Notes: generated from the sequence alone by a model not told the origin. 64,000 nt of DNA from Betaproteobacteria bacterium (GCA_016720065.1 JADJXY010000002.1:3051001-3115000); one strand, 5' to 3'; shown: positions 38,490 through 46,733, numbered from the stretch's first letter. Made by a program: numbers and translations.

Positions 38490-39725
38490 TCAGTCCTCGT
38501 AGGCCGATGATGAACTGACTGCGTCGGTCTCTGGCGGCAATTCCTGGGCACTGAGGGTCTGGCCCTTCTGCAAGATGCCCACCGCGACAAGGTAACCCTC
38601 CAGTTGCGCCTGCATCTTGGCGTCGAACTTGTGCAGGTTCAGCCGCCCTTTGCTGGTCACTTCGATGGTGACCACCTTGGGGCGAGTCCTGCCCGGCTCG
38701 GGCGGGTAATAGAGATTGACCTGTGCCGCTGTCACCGCCCACTGACCCTCCAGCGGGCCTGGGAGTTTCTCCTTCAGCAAATCGTGCACCGAGCGTTGCT
38801 GGCTGGACTGCATCGCCGTGCATTCGATCTTCAGCGCCGTGTCGGGGCTGAGCAGGGTGAGTGCCTTGAGCTGCACCATCGAAAAACCGTCCTCAAAGAC
38901 CTCCGGCACATCGAACCCGGTGCGCAGCATCGACAGATCCAGAGTCGGCGACTTGATCTTGTGAGCGCTTGCTTTCACGCCCAGCACATGCTCCGCGAAG
39001 GCCTCGACCAGCATTTGCTGATACTTTGCCCCGCCGCGCACCAGCGTGCGCACGACACCGGTGGACTTGGCGTACTCCAGCACCATGTGAATGTTGGGGT
39101 TGCCGACCCGGCGCTTCAGGGTCGCTCCCTCAAACTCCAGGCGCAGCATCGCCATGTCCTTGACATGGACCGACAACAGGAACACCCCCGGACTGCGCTC
39201 GACCAAGTGCGCCACGCTGCCGTCTCCGCATTGCAGTTCGCGCTTGTAGAAAGCCGAGATGGCATGACGCAACGCTGTCAGATTGGCATCCGACCCGTTC
39301 GGTTGGCGTTTCAAGCCAAGGTCGTATTGCTGCGTCTGCTGCCCATGCTGTTCCCAAAAGCTGAAGTCATAGGCGCGCTCGAACAGCGCCGGGTGGTGGA
39401 CGTAGAGCCAGAAGGAACGGTGGACGTCACTTGCACACAGCGCCAAGCCCGCCAGCGCAGCACCATCGGCCACGGCCGCCTCAAACATCGCCTGCTTGCC
39501 TGCCGCATCGCCCAACTGAACGCTGGCCATGAGGTTGGCTGTCATCCGGTCGCGGGCAGCAATGTCGGGCCAGACCTTAACCGCTTCGACCAGAAACTGG
39601 CTGGTCTCAGGTGTGTCATCCCAGGCAAAGCCATGGGGCACCGGCAGGCTGTGGGTGGTCAGGAAGTCGCGCAACGTGGCATCCACCGGCAGCTCGAGCA
39701 TCACGTCGACAAAGGTCTTCTTCAT
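38490..39725 (-). CDS. Prophage protein of unknown function (411 aa)
   Basis: The start is set at ATG 39725 because AAAGGA lies eight bases upstream; the frame is open for 19 further codons but without an RBS. Soluble, no signal peptide or membrane helix, mixed alpha/beta. No catalytic motif is evident. It is the promoter-proximal gene of a two-gene operon expressed leftward from the divergent, operator-bearing region at 39830-39919, so it is likely kept under control of the adjacent XRE protein. Confidence 0.65.
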   Translation of the reverse strand: MKKTFVDVMLELPVDATLRDFLTTHSLPVPHGFAWDDTPETSQFLVEAVKVWPDIAARDRMTANLMASVQLGDAAGKQAMFEAAVADGAALAGLALCASDVHRSFWLYVHHPALFERAYDFSFWEQHGQQTQQYDLGLKRQPNGSDANLTALRHAISAFYKRELQCGDGSVAHLVERSPGVFLLSVHVKDMAMLRLEFEGATLKRRVGNPNIHMVLEYAKSTGVVRTLVRGGAKYQQMLVEAFAEHVLGVKASAHKIKSPTLDLSMLRTGFDVPEVFEDGFSMVQLKALTLLSPDTALKIECTAMQSSQQRSVHDLLKEKLPGPLEGQWAVTAAQVNLYYPPEPGRTRPKVVTIEVTSKGRLNLHKFDAKMQAQLEGYLVAVGILQKGQTLSAQELPPETDAVSSSSAYED

Positions 39726-39829
39726 CTTGATCGTCCTTTCTGGATCGGCGTCGAAGGTCTGCGACCGATGTACGGACTGCACTGGCCAGCGACTGGGTTA
39801 CTGAACACGCACCTCGCACAAGTAAAGTA

Positions 39830-39919
39830 GCGAGATACAAGCGCGATTCTGAACCTCAGATTTCCGCTTGTCAATCAAATCGGCACATCTAGACCTCGTT
39901 TGTATCTCGCGGCTATACT
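39830..39919. promoter_or_regulatory. Divergent promoters with two inverted 11-bp operators
   Basis: GCGAGATACAA at 39830-39840 and its exact reverse complement TTGTATCTCGC at 39900-39910. Each copy sits directly upstream of a -10-like hexamer in its own direction: TATACT (39914-39919) toward the XRE gene and, on the minus strand, TACTTT just left of 39830 toward the unknown pair. This placement, between the presumed -35 and -10 boxes of both promoters, is what one expects for a repressor, most simply the XRE protein encoded next door. Confidence 0.7.
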
Positions 39920-39969
39920 GGCGGTCTTGTTTTTGTTAACTGACTGTTTTCCCCTACAGGAGCATCGCT

Positions 39970-40299
39970 ATGGCTTCAGCGTTCGGAGCACGCCTGCGAC
40001 GCTTACGCGAGGCGAAGAAATTGACCTTGCAACAGGTCGCCGACGCTGTCGGCTGTACCAAGGCGTACATATGGGAACTGGAGATGAAGGACGGCCAGCG
40101 CCCTTCTGCCGAGCGAATTCAGGCGATAGCCAAGGTGCTGGGCGTGACGATGGAGGATGTGATGGGGGAGCCCGTCGATCAGGTTCCCCAAGCCAGTCCA
40201 GAAGATGTGGCTTTCTTCCGCGAGTACGCTGGAATGACGGACGAGGAGAAGGATCGCTACCGTCAGGCCCTCAAAATCATGTTCCCTGACAAGAGCTAA
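39970..40299 (+). CDS. XRE-family transcriptional regulator
   Basis: 109 aa. HTH_3 domain in the first 60 residues: FGARLRRLREAKKLTLQQVA, GCTKAYIWELEM, and RIQAIAKVLGVTMEDVMG. The C-terminal 45 residues (VAFFREYAGMTDEEKDRYRQ) match a tail common in regulators paired with ImmA-type peptidases. AGGAG precedes the ATG. It probably binds the 11-bp inverted operators upstream and represses both divergent units. Confidence 0.9.
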   Translation: MASAFGARLRRLREAKKLTLQQVADAVGCTKAYIWELEMKDGQRPSAERIQAIAKVLGVTMEDVMGEPVDQVPQASPEDVAFFREYAGMTDEEKDRYRQALKIMFPDKS

Positions 40300-40312
40300 G
40301 GCGGTCTGACAA

Positions 40313-41242
40313 TTGAGCGTATCCCAGCCCCTCACCGGTTCCATCGCGGCCAGCACCGTCTTGAGATGGTTGCGGGCCTGGCACGCCGACGGCATGCCAG
40401 ATGCCGTGGATCTGGAAGTCGTCCGGCAAATGCTTCCAGAGACGCCTTACGGCAAAGGGGTGCGGGAGATCAAGGCCCCGATGGTGCTGGACATCAATAG
40501 CTGCGAAGGCATGCTGGTGCGCAACCCACAGGACACCGCAGAGTGGGGCATCTTCTATAACGGCAAGGCAAACCCCGAGCGCCAGCGTTTCACCATCGCT
40601 CACGAACTGGGCCACTTCATCCTTCACCGTGATCAGCGGCAAAGTTTCAACTGCGACAAGGAAAGCGTGTACTCCGGCGCGGACACTATCCGTGTCATCG
40701 AACGTGAGGCGGACGACTTTGCCAGCAACCTGCTGATGCCTGGCGACTTGCTGCGCGAGTGGATCTCAAACCAGCGCATCGACTTGCATGTCCTGAGCGC
40801 CCTTGCCAAACGGTTCCAGGTGTCGTTCGAGGCGCTGTGTATTCGGTTCATCAAATTCACCACGCAGCGAGCAATCCTTGTCTATTGGGACAACGGTTTC
40901 GTGAAGTACGAATGGCGCAGCAGCAGCGCGGTCAAGACGCGCGCCCGCATTCGGCGCACTGACGATCCGCAGGAACCATTACCCGGCACCCTGGCTGCTG
41001 ATTCCACCGTTGAGCAGGAGTGGGATGGCACGGAGATGTCTGCCGCGATCTGGTGCCCGGAGGAGGCACCACACATGAAGTTGCGCGAGTTCAAGCACAG
41101 CTACACCACAGGAGATCGCGTCCTGACCCTTCTGCTACTGGAAAGTGCTGAACCACGGTCATGGGATCGGTCTTGGCAAGACGGCGAGAGCTTTGACAGC
41201 TTCGATCAGTTCGTCTCGAACGGGCAATTGCCAGTACGGTGA
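40313..41242 (+). CDS. ImmA/IrrE-family metallopeptidase
   Basis: 309 aa from TTG 40313, 13 bp after the regulator. Zinc site His97-Glu98-x2-His101 in TIAHELGHFIL and a downstream glutamate in VIEREADDFASNLLMP, both diagnostic. ImmA and IrrE cleave their cognate XRE repressors after DNA damage, so this pair is a candidate DNA-damage switch. The 130-residue C-terminal extension (from about residue 180) is beta-rich and unassigned. The stop overlaps the next start (GTGA), so the HEPN-LOTUS gene is coupled to it. Confidence 0.9.
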   Translation: MSVSQPLTGSIAASTVLRWLRAWHADGMPDAVDLEVVRQMLPETPYGKGVREIKAPMVLDINSCEGMLVRNPQDTAEWGIFYNGKANPERQRFTIAHELGHFILHRDQRQSFNCDKESVYSGADTIRVIEREADDFASNLLMPGDLLREWISNQRIDLHVLSALAKRFQVSFEALCIRFIKFTTQRAILVYWDNGFVKYEWRSSSAVKTRARIRRTDDPQEPLPGTLAADSTVEQEWDGTEMSAAIWCPEEAPHMKLREFKHSYTTGDRVLTLLLLESAEPRSWDRSWQDGESFDSFDQFVSNGQLPVR

Positions 41243-42111
41243 GTCCCTCGATGACAGGCTTGCCGATCCAACCCATAGATGAAGAACTGCAGACCTTACA
41301 ACGCGAGGTGCAGCGAATGCTGGGTCGTTGTCTCTTGCGTCTGCAGCAGTACGAGCAACTGATGAAGGCCATCGTGGCCCACCACGAAATCTCCGCGTCA
41401 GGATCACCCCTCGAATCAAACCAGGCGGAGCGCATTGCGGATGCCGCAAACAAGACTCTGGGTACGTTGGTTGGCACGCTGCTCGGAACGTATGTCACCA
41501 GCGGCGACCAAGACGAGGTCGCCGAACCAGATGCGCCCGACAACATCATCTCGTTCAAGATGAAGATGAGCTTGCGGATGTCTGCCGCGGATTTCGATAC
41601 GACGCAAAACGATCTGAAGGAACTGGTTCTGTTGCGGAACAACCTGGTGCACCACTTTATCGACCAGCACGACCTTTGGAGTCTGGACGGATGCCGTGGT
41701 GCGCAAGAGTCCTTGGTGGCGGCCTACAGTCGCGTCGATCAACACTTTGAGCAACTGCGAGGCTGGGCGGAGCACATGGATCAGGCCCGTCGTCTGGCGG
41801 CGGAGTTTGCCCAGTCCGATGCCTTCCGCGATCTGGTGATCAACGGCATAGCGCCGGATGGCTCGGTGGATTGGCCCGCAGCCGGAATTGTTCGCGCATT
41901 GCGTGAAGCAGCAGATCAGTTGGCTGTCGACGAGTGGACGCCGGTCGCTACTGCTGGACGATGGATTGCAGAAAGGCATCCCGATCAACTGCCCGCCAAG
42001 TATGGGTGCAGCAGTTGGCGGCAGGTCGTGCACGAATCCCGCCTTTTCGAGCTCCGGTATCGCGAAGTGAATAGCCAGCGAGCGGCTTGGTACCGGCCCA
42101 AAAAGACATAG
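41239..42111 (+). CDS. HEPN-like domain fused to OST-HTH/LOTUS RNA-binding domain
   Basis: 290 aa from GTG 41239 (GTGA overlap with the peptidase stop; ATG 41251 is the alternative). The N-terminal half is helical: a first helix RCLLRLQQYEQLMKAIVAH and, at residues 133-138, RNNLVH, which fits the R-x4-6-H catalytic motif of HEPN ribonucleases. The C-terminal residues about 210-287 match OST-HTH/LOTUS: DEWTPVATAGRWIAERHPD, LPAKYGCSSWRQVV, LFELRYRE. LOTUS domains bind RNA (including G-rich or structured RNA). The sequence therefore suggests an RNA-targeting effector. Its coupling to a repressor/ImmA pair inside a prophage is the unusual part. Enzymatic activity is inference. Confidence 0.75.
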   Translation: MSPSMTGLPIQPIDEELQTLQREVQRMLGRCLLRLQQYEQLMKAIVAHHEISASGSPLESNQAERIADAANKTLGTLVGTLLGTYVTSGDQDEVAEPDAPDNIISFKMKMSLRMSAADFDTTQNDLKELVLLRNNLVHHFIDQHDLWSLDGCRGAQESLVAAYSRVDQHFEQLRGWAEHMDQARRLAAEFAQSDAFRDLVINGIAPDGSVDWPAAGIVRALREAADQLAVDEWTPVATAGRWIAERHPDQLPAKYGCSSWRQVVHESRLFELRYREVNSQRAAWYRPKKT

Positions 42112-42200
42112 TGCAAGACCCGCGCACTCCCGCTAAATCACGTTACGCGAAGTGCCCTTGGTTTCTAGCATGAGCAGCGTTTTCCATCGGAACGCTTGCC

Positions 42201-42416
42201 ATGACAGAAATCGAACCTATCTCCATTTGCACATCACCTGAACGGCCACGGCACGGGCATCAAGAAATCGCTGATCTCTTGGCTGCCGCGCTGCTGCGCC
42301 TTCGTGTCCGCCAATCGCGCGACATCCCCCAAAACAGCGAGCACGTTTGCCTTGGCTTCCCCGGCCAACAGCGCGTGAATGCGAACCCCGATCACAACAA
42401 CGGAGTTCGCCCATGA
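42201..42416 (+). CDS. Small protein upstream of DUF2924-recombinase cassette
   Basis: 71 aa, ATG 42201. Its stop overlaps the DUF2924 start (ATGA), so translation is coupled, and it begins with MTEIEPISICTSPERPRHG. Short proteins with this type of N-terminus recur, as far as I recall, in front of DUF2924 genes. No motif is recognised. The 89-bp gap before it (42112-42200) probably holds the cassette promoter and could contain the recombinase attachment site. Confidence 0.55.
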   Translation: MTEIEPISICTSPERPRHGHQEIADLLAAALLRLRVRQSRDIPQNSEHVCLGFPGQQRVNANPDHNNGVRP

Positions 42417-42886
42417 CAGCACACGCAACCTCACCCACGCCCGCATCAGTCGCCGCCCGCGTCGCGGCTATTCCCCATCTTTCGATGGATGATCTTTGGG
42501 CTCTCTGGGACGACCATTTTGAGGAGCGGCCGAATCACCACCATCGGGTCTGGTTGGAAAGTCGCCTGGCCTACCGGATGCAAGAGCGTGCGTTTGGCGG
42601 TTTGAAACCGTCACTGCGCAAGAAGATTGAGGAGGTTGGCGAAACCGGCATCTTGCCCAAGCAACTGCGCGGCGATAGCCAACGCCTACTGCCCGGTACC
42701 GTCCTGACACGCATCTACGACGACATTGAACATCGTGTGCTGGTGCGCGGATCGAATGATTTCGAATACCAGGGGCAACGCTTCAAGAGCCTGTCCGCTG
42801 TGGCCAAGCGCATCACAGGCAGCCATTGGTCAGGCCCGGTGTTCTTTGGTTTGAAGGCACCAGCTTCGAAGAAGGGGGCAGCATGA
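42413..42886 (+). CDS. DUF2924 protein
   Basis: 157 aa from ATG 42413; the longer frame upstream overlaps the preceding gene. Recognised from DDLWALWDDHFEERPNHHHR, LESRLAYRMQERAFGGL, the central LPGTVLTRIYDDIEHRVLV and the end ITGSHWSGPVFFGL. DUF2924 genes nearly always precede a large serine recombinase, and a role as recombination directionality or accessory factor has been suggested. The stop overlaps the recombinase ATG. Confidence 0.9.
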   Translation: MTAHATSPTPASVAARVAAIPHLSMDDLWALWDDHFEERPNHHHRVWLESRLAYRMQERAFGGLKPSLRKKIEEVGETGILPKQLRGDSQRLLPGTVLTRIYDDIEHRVLVRGSNDFEYQGQRFKSLSAVAKRITGSHWSGPVFFGLKAPASKKGAA

Positions 42887-44295
42887 GCTCTGTGCGTCGA
42901 AACCAGATTCCCGCAGTCACGCCAAAGAAGCGCTGCGCCGTCTACACCCGCAAATCCACTGACGAAGGCCTCGATCAGGAATACAACAGCCTCGAGGCAC
43001 AGCGTGATGCAGGCTTGGCCTTCATTGCAAGCCAACGGCATGAAGGCTGGATAGCCGTCGACGACGGATACGACGACGGCGGCTACTCTGGCGGCAACAT
43101 GGAACGGCCCGGGTTGCGCCGACTGATGATCGACATCGAGGCGGGGAAGATCGATACCGTGGTCGTCTACAAAATCGACCGCCTCACGCGCAGCCTGCCG
43201 GACTTCGCAAAGCTGGTCGATGTGTTCGACCGCAACGGCGTCTCCTTTGTCGCGGTCACGCAGCAGTTCAACACCACCACATCGATGGGGCGATTGACGC
43301 TCAACATTCTTTTGTCATTCGCGCAGTTCGAACGCGAAGTCACCGGCGAACGCATCCGCGACAAGATCGCCGCCAGCAAGGCCAAAGGCATGTGGATGGG
43401 CGGAGTCCCGCCCCTCGGATACGACGTGGTCGAACGCAAGCTCGTTATCAACGACCGTGAAGCTGCGCTGGTGCGTGACATCTTCCGCCGCTACGCCGAG
43501 CATGGCTCGGCTGCGCGACTCGTCCGCGAACTGGATATCGAAGGGCATACCACCAAGGCATGGGTCACCCAGTCCGGCCGGGAGCGATTGGGGCGCAGCA
43601 TCGATCAGCAGTACCTCTTTACCTTGCTGCGTAACCGCATTTACCTCGGTGAAATCTGCAATCACGAGACTTGGTACTCGGCCCAGCACGACCCCATCAT
43701 TTCTCAAGAATTGTGGGACGCGGCACACGCCTTCATTGAGAGGCGAAAGCAGGCTCCGCGCGAACACCGAGCCAAGCATCCGGCACTGCTGGCGGGACTT
43801 CTGTTTGCACCGGATGGCCAACGCATGTTGCACTCCTTCGTCAAAAAGAAAAATGGTCGGCAGTACCGCTACTACGTGCCTTACCTGCACAAGCGGCGCA
43901 ACGCCGGTGCCAGCCTGGCTCCACATACTCCGGACGTGGGCCACCTGCCAGCCGCCGAGATCGAAGATGCCGTGTTGGCGCAAATCCATGCTGCGCTCTC
44001 ATCGCCGCAAATGCTGATCGCAGTGTGGAGATCCTGCCAGCAGCATCCGGCGGGGTCGACGCTGGACGAGGCACAGGTGGTGGTCGCCATGCAGCGCATC
44101 GGTGACGTGTGGTCGCAACTGTTCCCCGCCGAGCAGCAACGGATCACACGGCTGTTGATCGAACGCGTGCAACTACACGGGCACGGCCTGGATATCGTTT
44201 GGCGGGAGGACGGTTGGATCGGATTCGGTGCGGACATCAGCACGCATCCCTTGATCGAAGAGTCCCAAGAGCGTGTCGAGGAGGCTTTGGCATGA
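42883..44295 (+). CDS. Large serine recombinase (prophage integrase candidate)
   Basis: 470 aa. Resolvase-type catalytic domain: nucleophile Ser25 in RCAVYTRKSTDEG, GYDDGGYSGGNMERPGL, VVYKIDRLTRSLPDF, SFAQFEREVTGERIRDKI. Then the recombinase domain (residues about 185-290). Unlike phiC31-type integrases, the zinc-ribbon region has no cysteines (LAGLLFAPDGQRMLHSF), a feature of the DUF2924-linked subgroup, and there is little coiled coil. It is the only site-specific recombinase in view and so the best candidate for integrating this element. Overlaps the next gene by 4 bp. Confidence 0.92.
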   Translation: MSSVRRNQIPAVTPKKRCAVYTRKSTDEGLDQEYNSLEAQRDAGLAFIASQRHEGWIAVDDGYDDGGYSGGNMERPGLRRLMIDIEAGKIDTVVVYKIDRLTRSLPDFAKLVDVFDRNGVSFVAVTQQFNTTTSMGRLTLNILLSFAQFEREVTGERIRDKIAASKAKGMWMGGVPPLGYDVVERKLVINDREAALVRDIFRRYAEHGSAARLVRELDIEGHTTKAWVTQSGRERLGRSIDQQYLFTLLRNRIYLGEICNHETWYSAQHDPIISQELWDAAHAFIERRKQAPREHRAKHPALLAGLLFAPDGQRMLHSFVKKKNGRQYRYYVPYLHKRRNAGASLAPHTPDVGHLPAAEIEDAVLAQIHAALSSPQMLIAVWRSCQQHPAGSTLDEAQVVVAMQRIGDVWSQLFPAEQQRITRLLIERVQLHGHGLDIVWREDGWIGFGADISTHPLIEESQERVEEALA

Positions 44296-44756
44296 ATGCC
44301 ACGACCCACCAGCGCCAGCGCGCCGTCCGCATCGAGATTGGATCCGAGGCGCGAAGTTATGTCAGCGAGGGGCAGCGGGTCACCTTGGTGCCACTGACGA
44401 TCAAGCGCCGCCAGAACCGGAAGCTGCTGATACCGCCAGCCCCCGAGATCGCGGACCGAATCGGTGGCTTCGATGTGCCGATGATCAAAACGCTGGGCAA
44501 GGCCTTCTACTGGAAGCGCTTGATCGACGATGGCACCTACTCCACGACAACGGACTTGGCGCACGCCTTCAAAGTGGAACCGGGCTGGGCTGCCGAGGTC
44601 TTGCGCATGACCATGTTGGCCCCCGATATCGTGGAGGCGATATTCGAAGGACGTCAGCCACGCCACCTGAATCTGCACACCTTGCGTGGCCGCCAAGAGC
44701 AACTGCCGCGCGATTGGGCTGCGCAGCGTCGATTGCTCGGTTTCTCCCACGCCTGA
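44292..44756 (+). CDS. HTH protein of the recombinase cassette
   Basis: 154 aa. After a basic N-terminus (TIKRRQNRKLLIPP) comes a helical segment KTLGKAFYWKRLIDDGTYST and an HTH-like piece (DLAHAFKVEPGWAAEVLRM) followed by LAPDIVEAIFEGRQP. It resembles small HTH proteins that regularly follow DUF2924-type recombinases. Last gene of a four-gene overlapping cassette; a terminator follows. Confidence 0.75.
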   Translation: MNATTHQRQRAVRIEIGSEARSYVSEGQRVTLVPLTIKRRQNRKLLIPPAPEIADRIGGFDVPMIKTLGKAFYWKRLIDDGTYSTTTDLAHAFKVEPGWAAEVLRMTMLAPDIVEAIFEGRQPRHLNLHTLRGRQEQLPRDWAAQRRLLGFSHA

Positions 44757-44779
44757 TCTGCTTCCAGACACACCCGATG

Positions 44780-44810
44780 ACGGCGAGCCATGTGCTCGCC
44801 GTTTGCTTTT
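44780..44810 (+). terminator. Terminator after the recombinase cassette
   Basis: Stem ACGGCGAGC (44780-44788) / GCTCGCCGT (44794-44802) with loop CATGT, then TTGCTTTT. Confidence 0.75.
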
Positions 44811-44824
44811 CTGCACTGGGCCAT

Positions 44825-44879
44825 TGGCGAACCTGGAGTTCCGTCGTGGTTCGCCATTGCGTCCCTTAAAGGTTCGCCA
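44825..44879. repeat. Three 9-bp operator-like repeats before the early operon
   Basis: TGGCGAACC at 44825-44833, GGTTCGCCA at 44848-44856 and GGTTCGCCA at 44871-44879. The first is inverted relative to the other two and all are exactly 23 bp apart start to start. They lie 50-100 bp upstream of the first early gene (ATG 44931). The GCGAACC/GGTTCGC core recurs in front of the methyltransferase operon (53364-53412). Confidence 0.7.
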
Positions 44880-44930
44880 CCCGAAGTTTGGAATGACACC
44901 TGTTACTCAACAACGTCACAGGAGCATTCC

Positions 44931-45194
44931 ATGCAGACACCAACCAGCGGTATCCCCCGGTCGCCACAGCAGGCGATCAACACCATGTCACCCGGTGATC
45001 GCCGCGTGCTCAACGAAAACGAGCTCGCGCAACGCTGGGGCGTGAGCCCCAAGACTTTGCAGCGCTGGCGCAGTGAGGGTCGCGGTCCACGCTACCTGAA
45101 GCTGTCCAAGCGTGTCGGCTACCCGGTCGACGCGATCCTCGAGTTTGAGCGCGAAGCGCTGCACGACTCGACATCCGAACGCGCGGCGGTTTGA
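44931..45194 (+). CDS. Helix-turn-helix (excisionase/HTH_17-like) protein
   Basis: 87 aa from ATG 44931 behind AGGAG. Core LNENELAQRWGVSPKTLQRW followed by RSEGRGPRYLKLSKRVGYPV, the standard HTH_17/MerR-like recognition unit of AlpA/Xis-type proteins. First gene of the early operon; it could be excisionase or an early regulator. Close spacing to the next gene (11 bp). Confidence 0.8.
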   Translation: MQTPTSGIPRSPQQAINTMSPGDRRVLNENELAQRWGVSPKTLQRWRSEGRGPRYLKLSKRVGYPVDAILEFEREALHDSTSERAAV

Positions 45195-45205
45195 GGAGAG
45201 ATGCG

Positions 45206-45682
45206 ATGAATGACATCACCATCTTCCCTGCCGACATCGCTGAGATGTCGGTCAGCCAACTGGCCGCATTGCCGCCCGCGCAGAAACACGAGATCGACAA
45301 GAACCTCGATGCAGCCATCGACTGGCTGAAGAAGGCGCGCACCAAGTTCGATGCGGCACTGGATCAGTGCTACGGCGAGCAGGCACGCACCGCGCTGCGC
45401 GAGTCCGGCCGGGACTTCGGCACCGCACACCTCAGCGATGGCCCGCTGCACCTGAAGTTCGAGCTACCCAAGAGGGTCAGCTGGGATCAGAAGCAACTGG
45501 CTGAGATCGCTGAACGCATCGTCGCCTCAGGCGAGAAGGTCGAGGGTTACCTCGACATCAAGTTGTCCGTCTCCGAATCCCGCTTCACGAACTGGCCGCC
45601 TGCTTTGCAACAGCAGTTCGCCGCCGCTCGCACTGTGGATTCCGGCAAGCCGTCTTTCACCCTTTCCATCGATTCGGAGTAA
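45206..45682 (+). CDS. Conserved phage protein, unknown
   Basis: 158 aa from ATG 45206; GAGGAGA lies just upstream, so the TTG five codons earlier is rejected. Soluble and helical at the N-terminus (LPPAQKHEIDKNLDAAIDWL), with a region LHLKFELPKRVSWDQKQLAEIAERI and a beta C-terminus. No known motif. It sits in the early operon before a BRO-type gene; the stop shares bases with the next ATG (TAATG). Confidence 0.7.
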   Translation: MNDITIFPADIAEMSVSQLAALPPAQKHEIDKNLDAAIDWLKKARTKFDAALDQCYGEQARTALRESGRDFGTAHLSDGPLHLKFELPKRVSWDQKQLAEIAERIVASGEKVEGYLDIKLSVSESRFTNWPPALQQQFAAARTVDSGKPSFTLSIDSE

Positions 45683-45969
45683 TGACCATGAGCACCAATC
45701 TCATCGCCTCGCTGCGTCAACAGCTGCCGTCCATCTACGGCGAACACCTCCCTGACGAAATCCGGTATCGCCGCGCGGACGGTCAGTATGTCGTTGTCCC
45801 GCTCGATGTCGCCACTGTGGACGAGCTGGCTTTTGCCATCCAGACAGCCAACGCGGAATCGCTGGCGCTCGGTCGCCGCCGCACCGCGCTGGAAGAACTC
45901 CACACCGAGGTGCGCAAACGTGCCGCGCGTGGAGTCGACCGTATCGCCGACGTGTCGTGGGAGGGCTGA
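45682..45969 (+). CDS. Small phage protein, unknown
   Basis: 95 aa, ATG 45682 in the TAATG overlap (ATG 45688 is possible). Predicted beta at the N-terminus (IRYRRADGQYVVVPLD) and a charged helix at the end (ALEELHTEVRKRAARG). No family recognised. Confidence 0.65.
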   Translation: MTMSTNLIASLRQQLPSIYGEHLPDEIRYRRADGQYVVVPLDVATVDELAFAIQTANAESLALGRRRTALEELHTEVRKRAARGVDRIADVSWEG

Positions 45970-45971
45970 TC

Positions 45972-46733
45972 ATGAGCGCGATCATTCCCTTCCAGTTCGA
46001 AGCGCATGCCGTGCGCGTCCAGATCGATGAACTCGGGCTGCCGTGGTTTAACGCCACCGATGTCTGCGACGCCCTGGAGATGGGCAATCCGTCTCAGGCG
46101 ATCAAGTCCCATGTCGACGCCGATGATCTCCAGAAATTGGAGGTCATCGATAGCCTCGGGCGCACACAGCGTGCCAACCACGTCAACGAGTCAGGCCTTT
46201 ACGCCCTGATCCTCGGCAGCACCAAGGATGCAGCCAAACGTTTCAAGCGCTGGATCACCGGTGAAGTGCTGCCTGCAATCCGCAAGACAGGCGCGTATTC
46301 CGCCGCCACCACGATGGCTGCCTTGCCCGCGCCGACCCAAGATCGCGTCACCGCCATCCTGCTGATCGGCGAAGCGGTCGCCAAGGTACCGGGCGTCAAG
46401 ACCGGCATTGCAATGGCTGCCACGTTGACCTGCATTCAGGAAAACACCGGCCTGACCACGGAAGTGCTGCGACGCGCTTTGCCTGCCGCCAACGAGCCGA
46501 TCTGCTCGCTCAACGCCACACAGCTCGGCAAATTGCTGAGTCGCTCAGCCAAGGCCACGAACCAGTTGCTGGCATCCGGCGGCCTTCAGTTCCGCAACGA
46601 CCGGGACGAGTGGGAACTGACCGAGGCCGGTGAGGCATGGGCCGAAGCCATGCCGTACTCGCGCAACGGCCACAGCGGCTACCAGATCCTCTGGAATCCG
46701 GCGGTCGCGGAACAACTGAAGGAGGTGGCGTGA
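45972..46733 (+). CDS. BRO N-domain phage antirepressor-like protein
   Basis: 253 aa from ATG 45972. Residues 1-110 are a Bro-N domain: FEAHAVRVQIDELGLPWFNA, DVCDALEMGNPSQAI, NHVNESGLYALILGSTKDAAKRFKRWITGEVLPAIR. The C-terminal half carries a winged-helix-like region (NATQLGKLLSRSAKATNQLL, WELTEAGEAWAEAM) as in P22 Ant/KilA-type proteins. Such proteins act as DNA-binding or antirepressor factors in the early phase. Confidence 0.85.
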   Translation: MSAIIPFQFEAHAVRVQIDELGLPWFNATDVCDALEMGNPSQAIKSHVDADDLQKLEVIDSLGRTQRANHVNESGLYALILGSTKDAAKRFKRWITGEVLPAIRKTGAYSAATTMAALPAPTQDRVTAILLIGEAVAKVPGVKTGIAMAATLTCIQENTGLTTEVLRRALPAANEPICSLNATQLGKLLSRSAKATNQLLASGGLQFRNDRDEWELTEAGEAWAEAMPYSRNGHSGYQILWNPAVAEQLKEVA

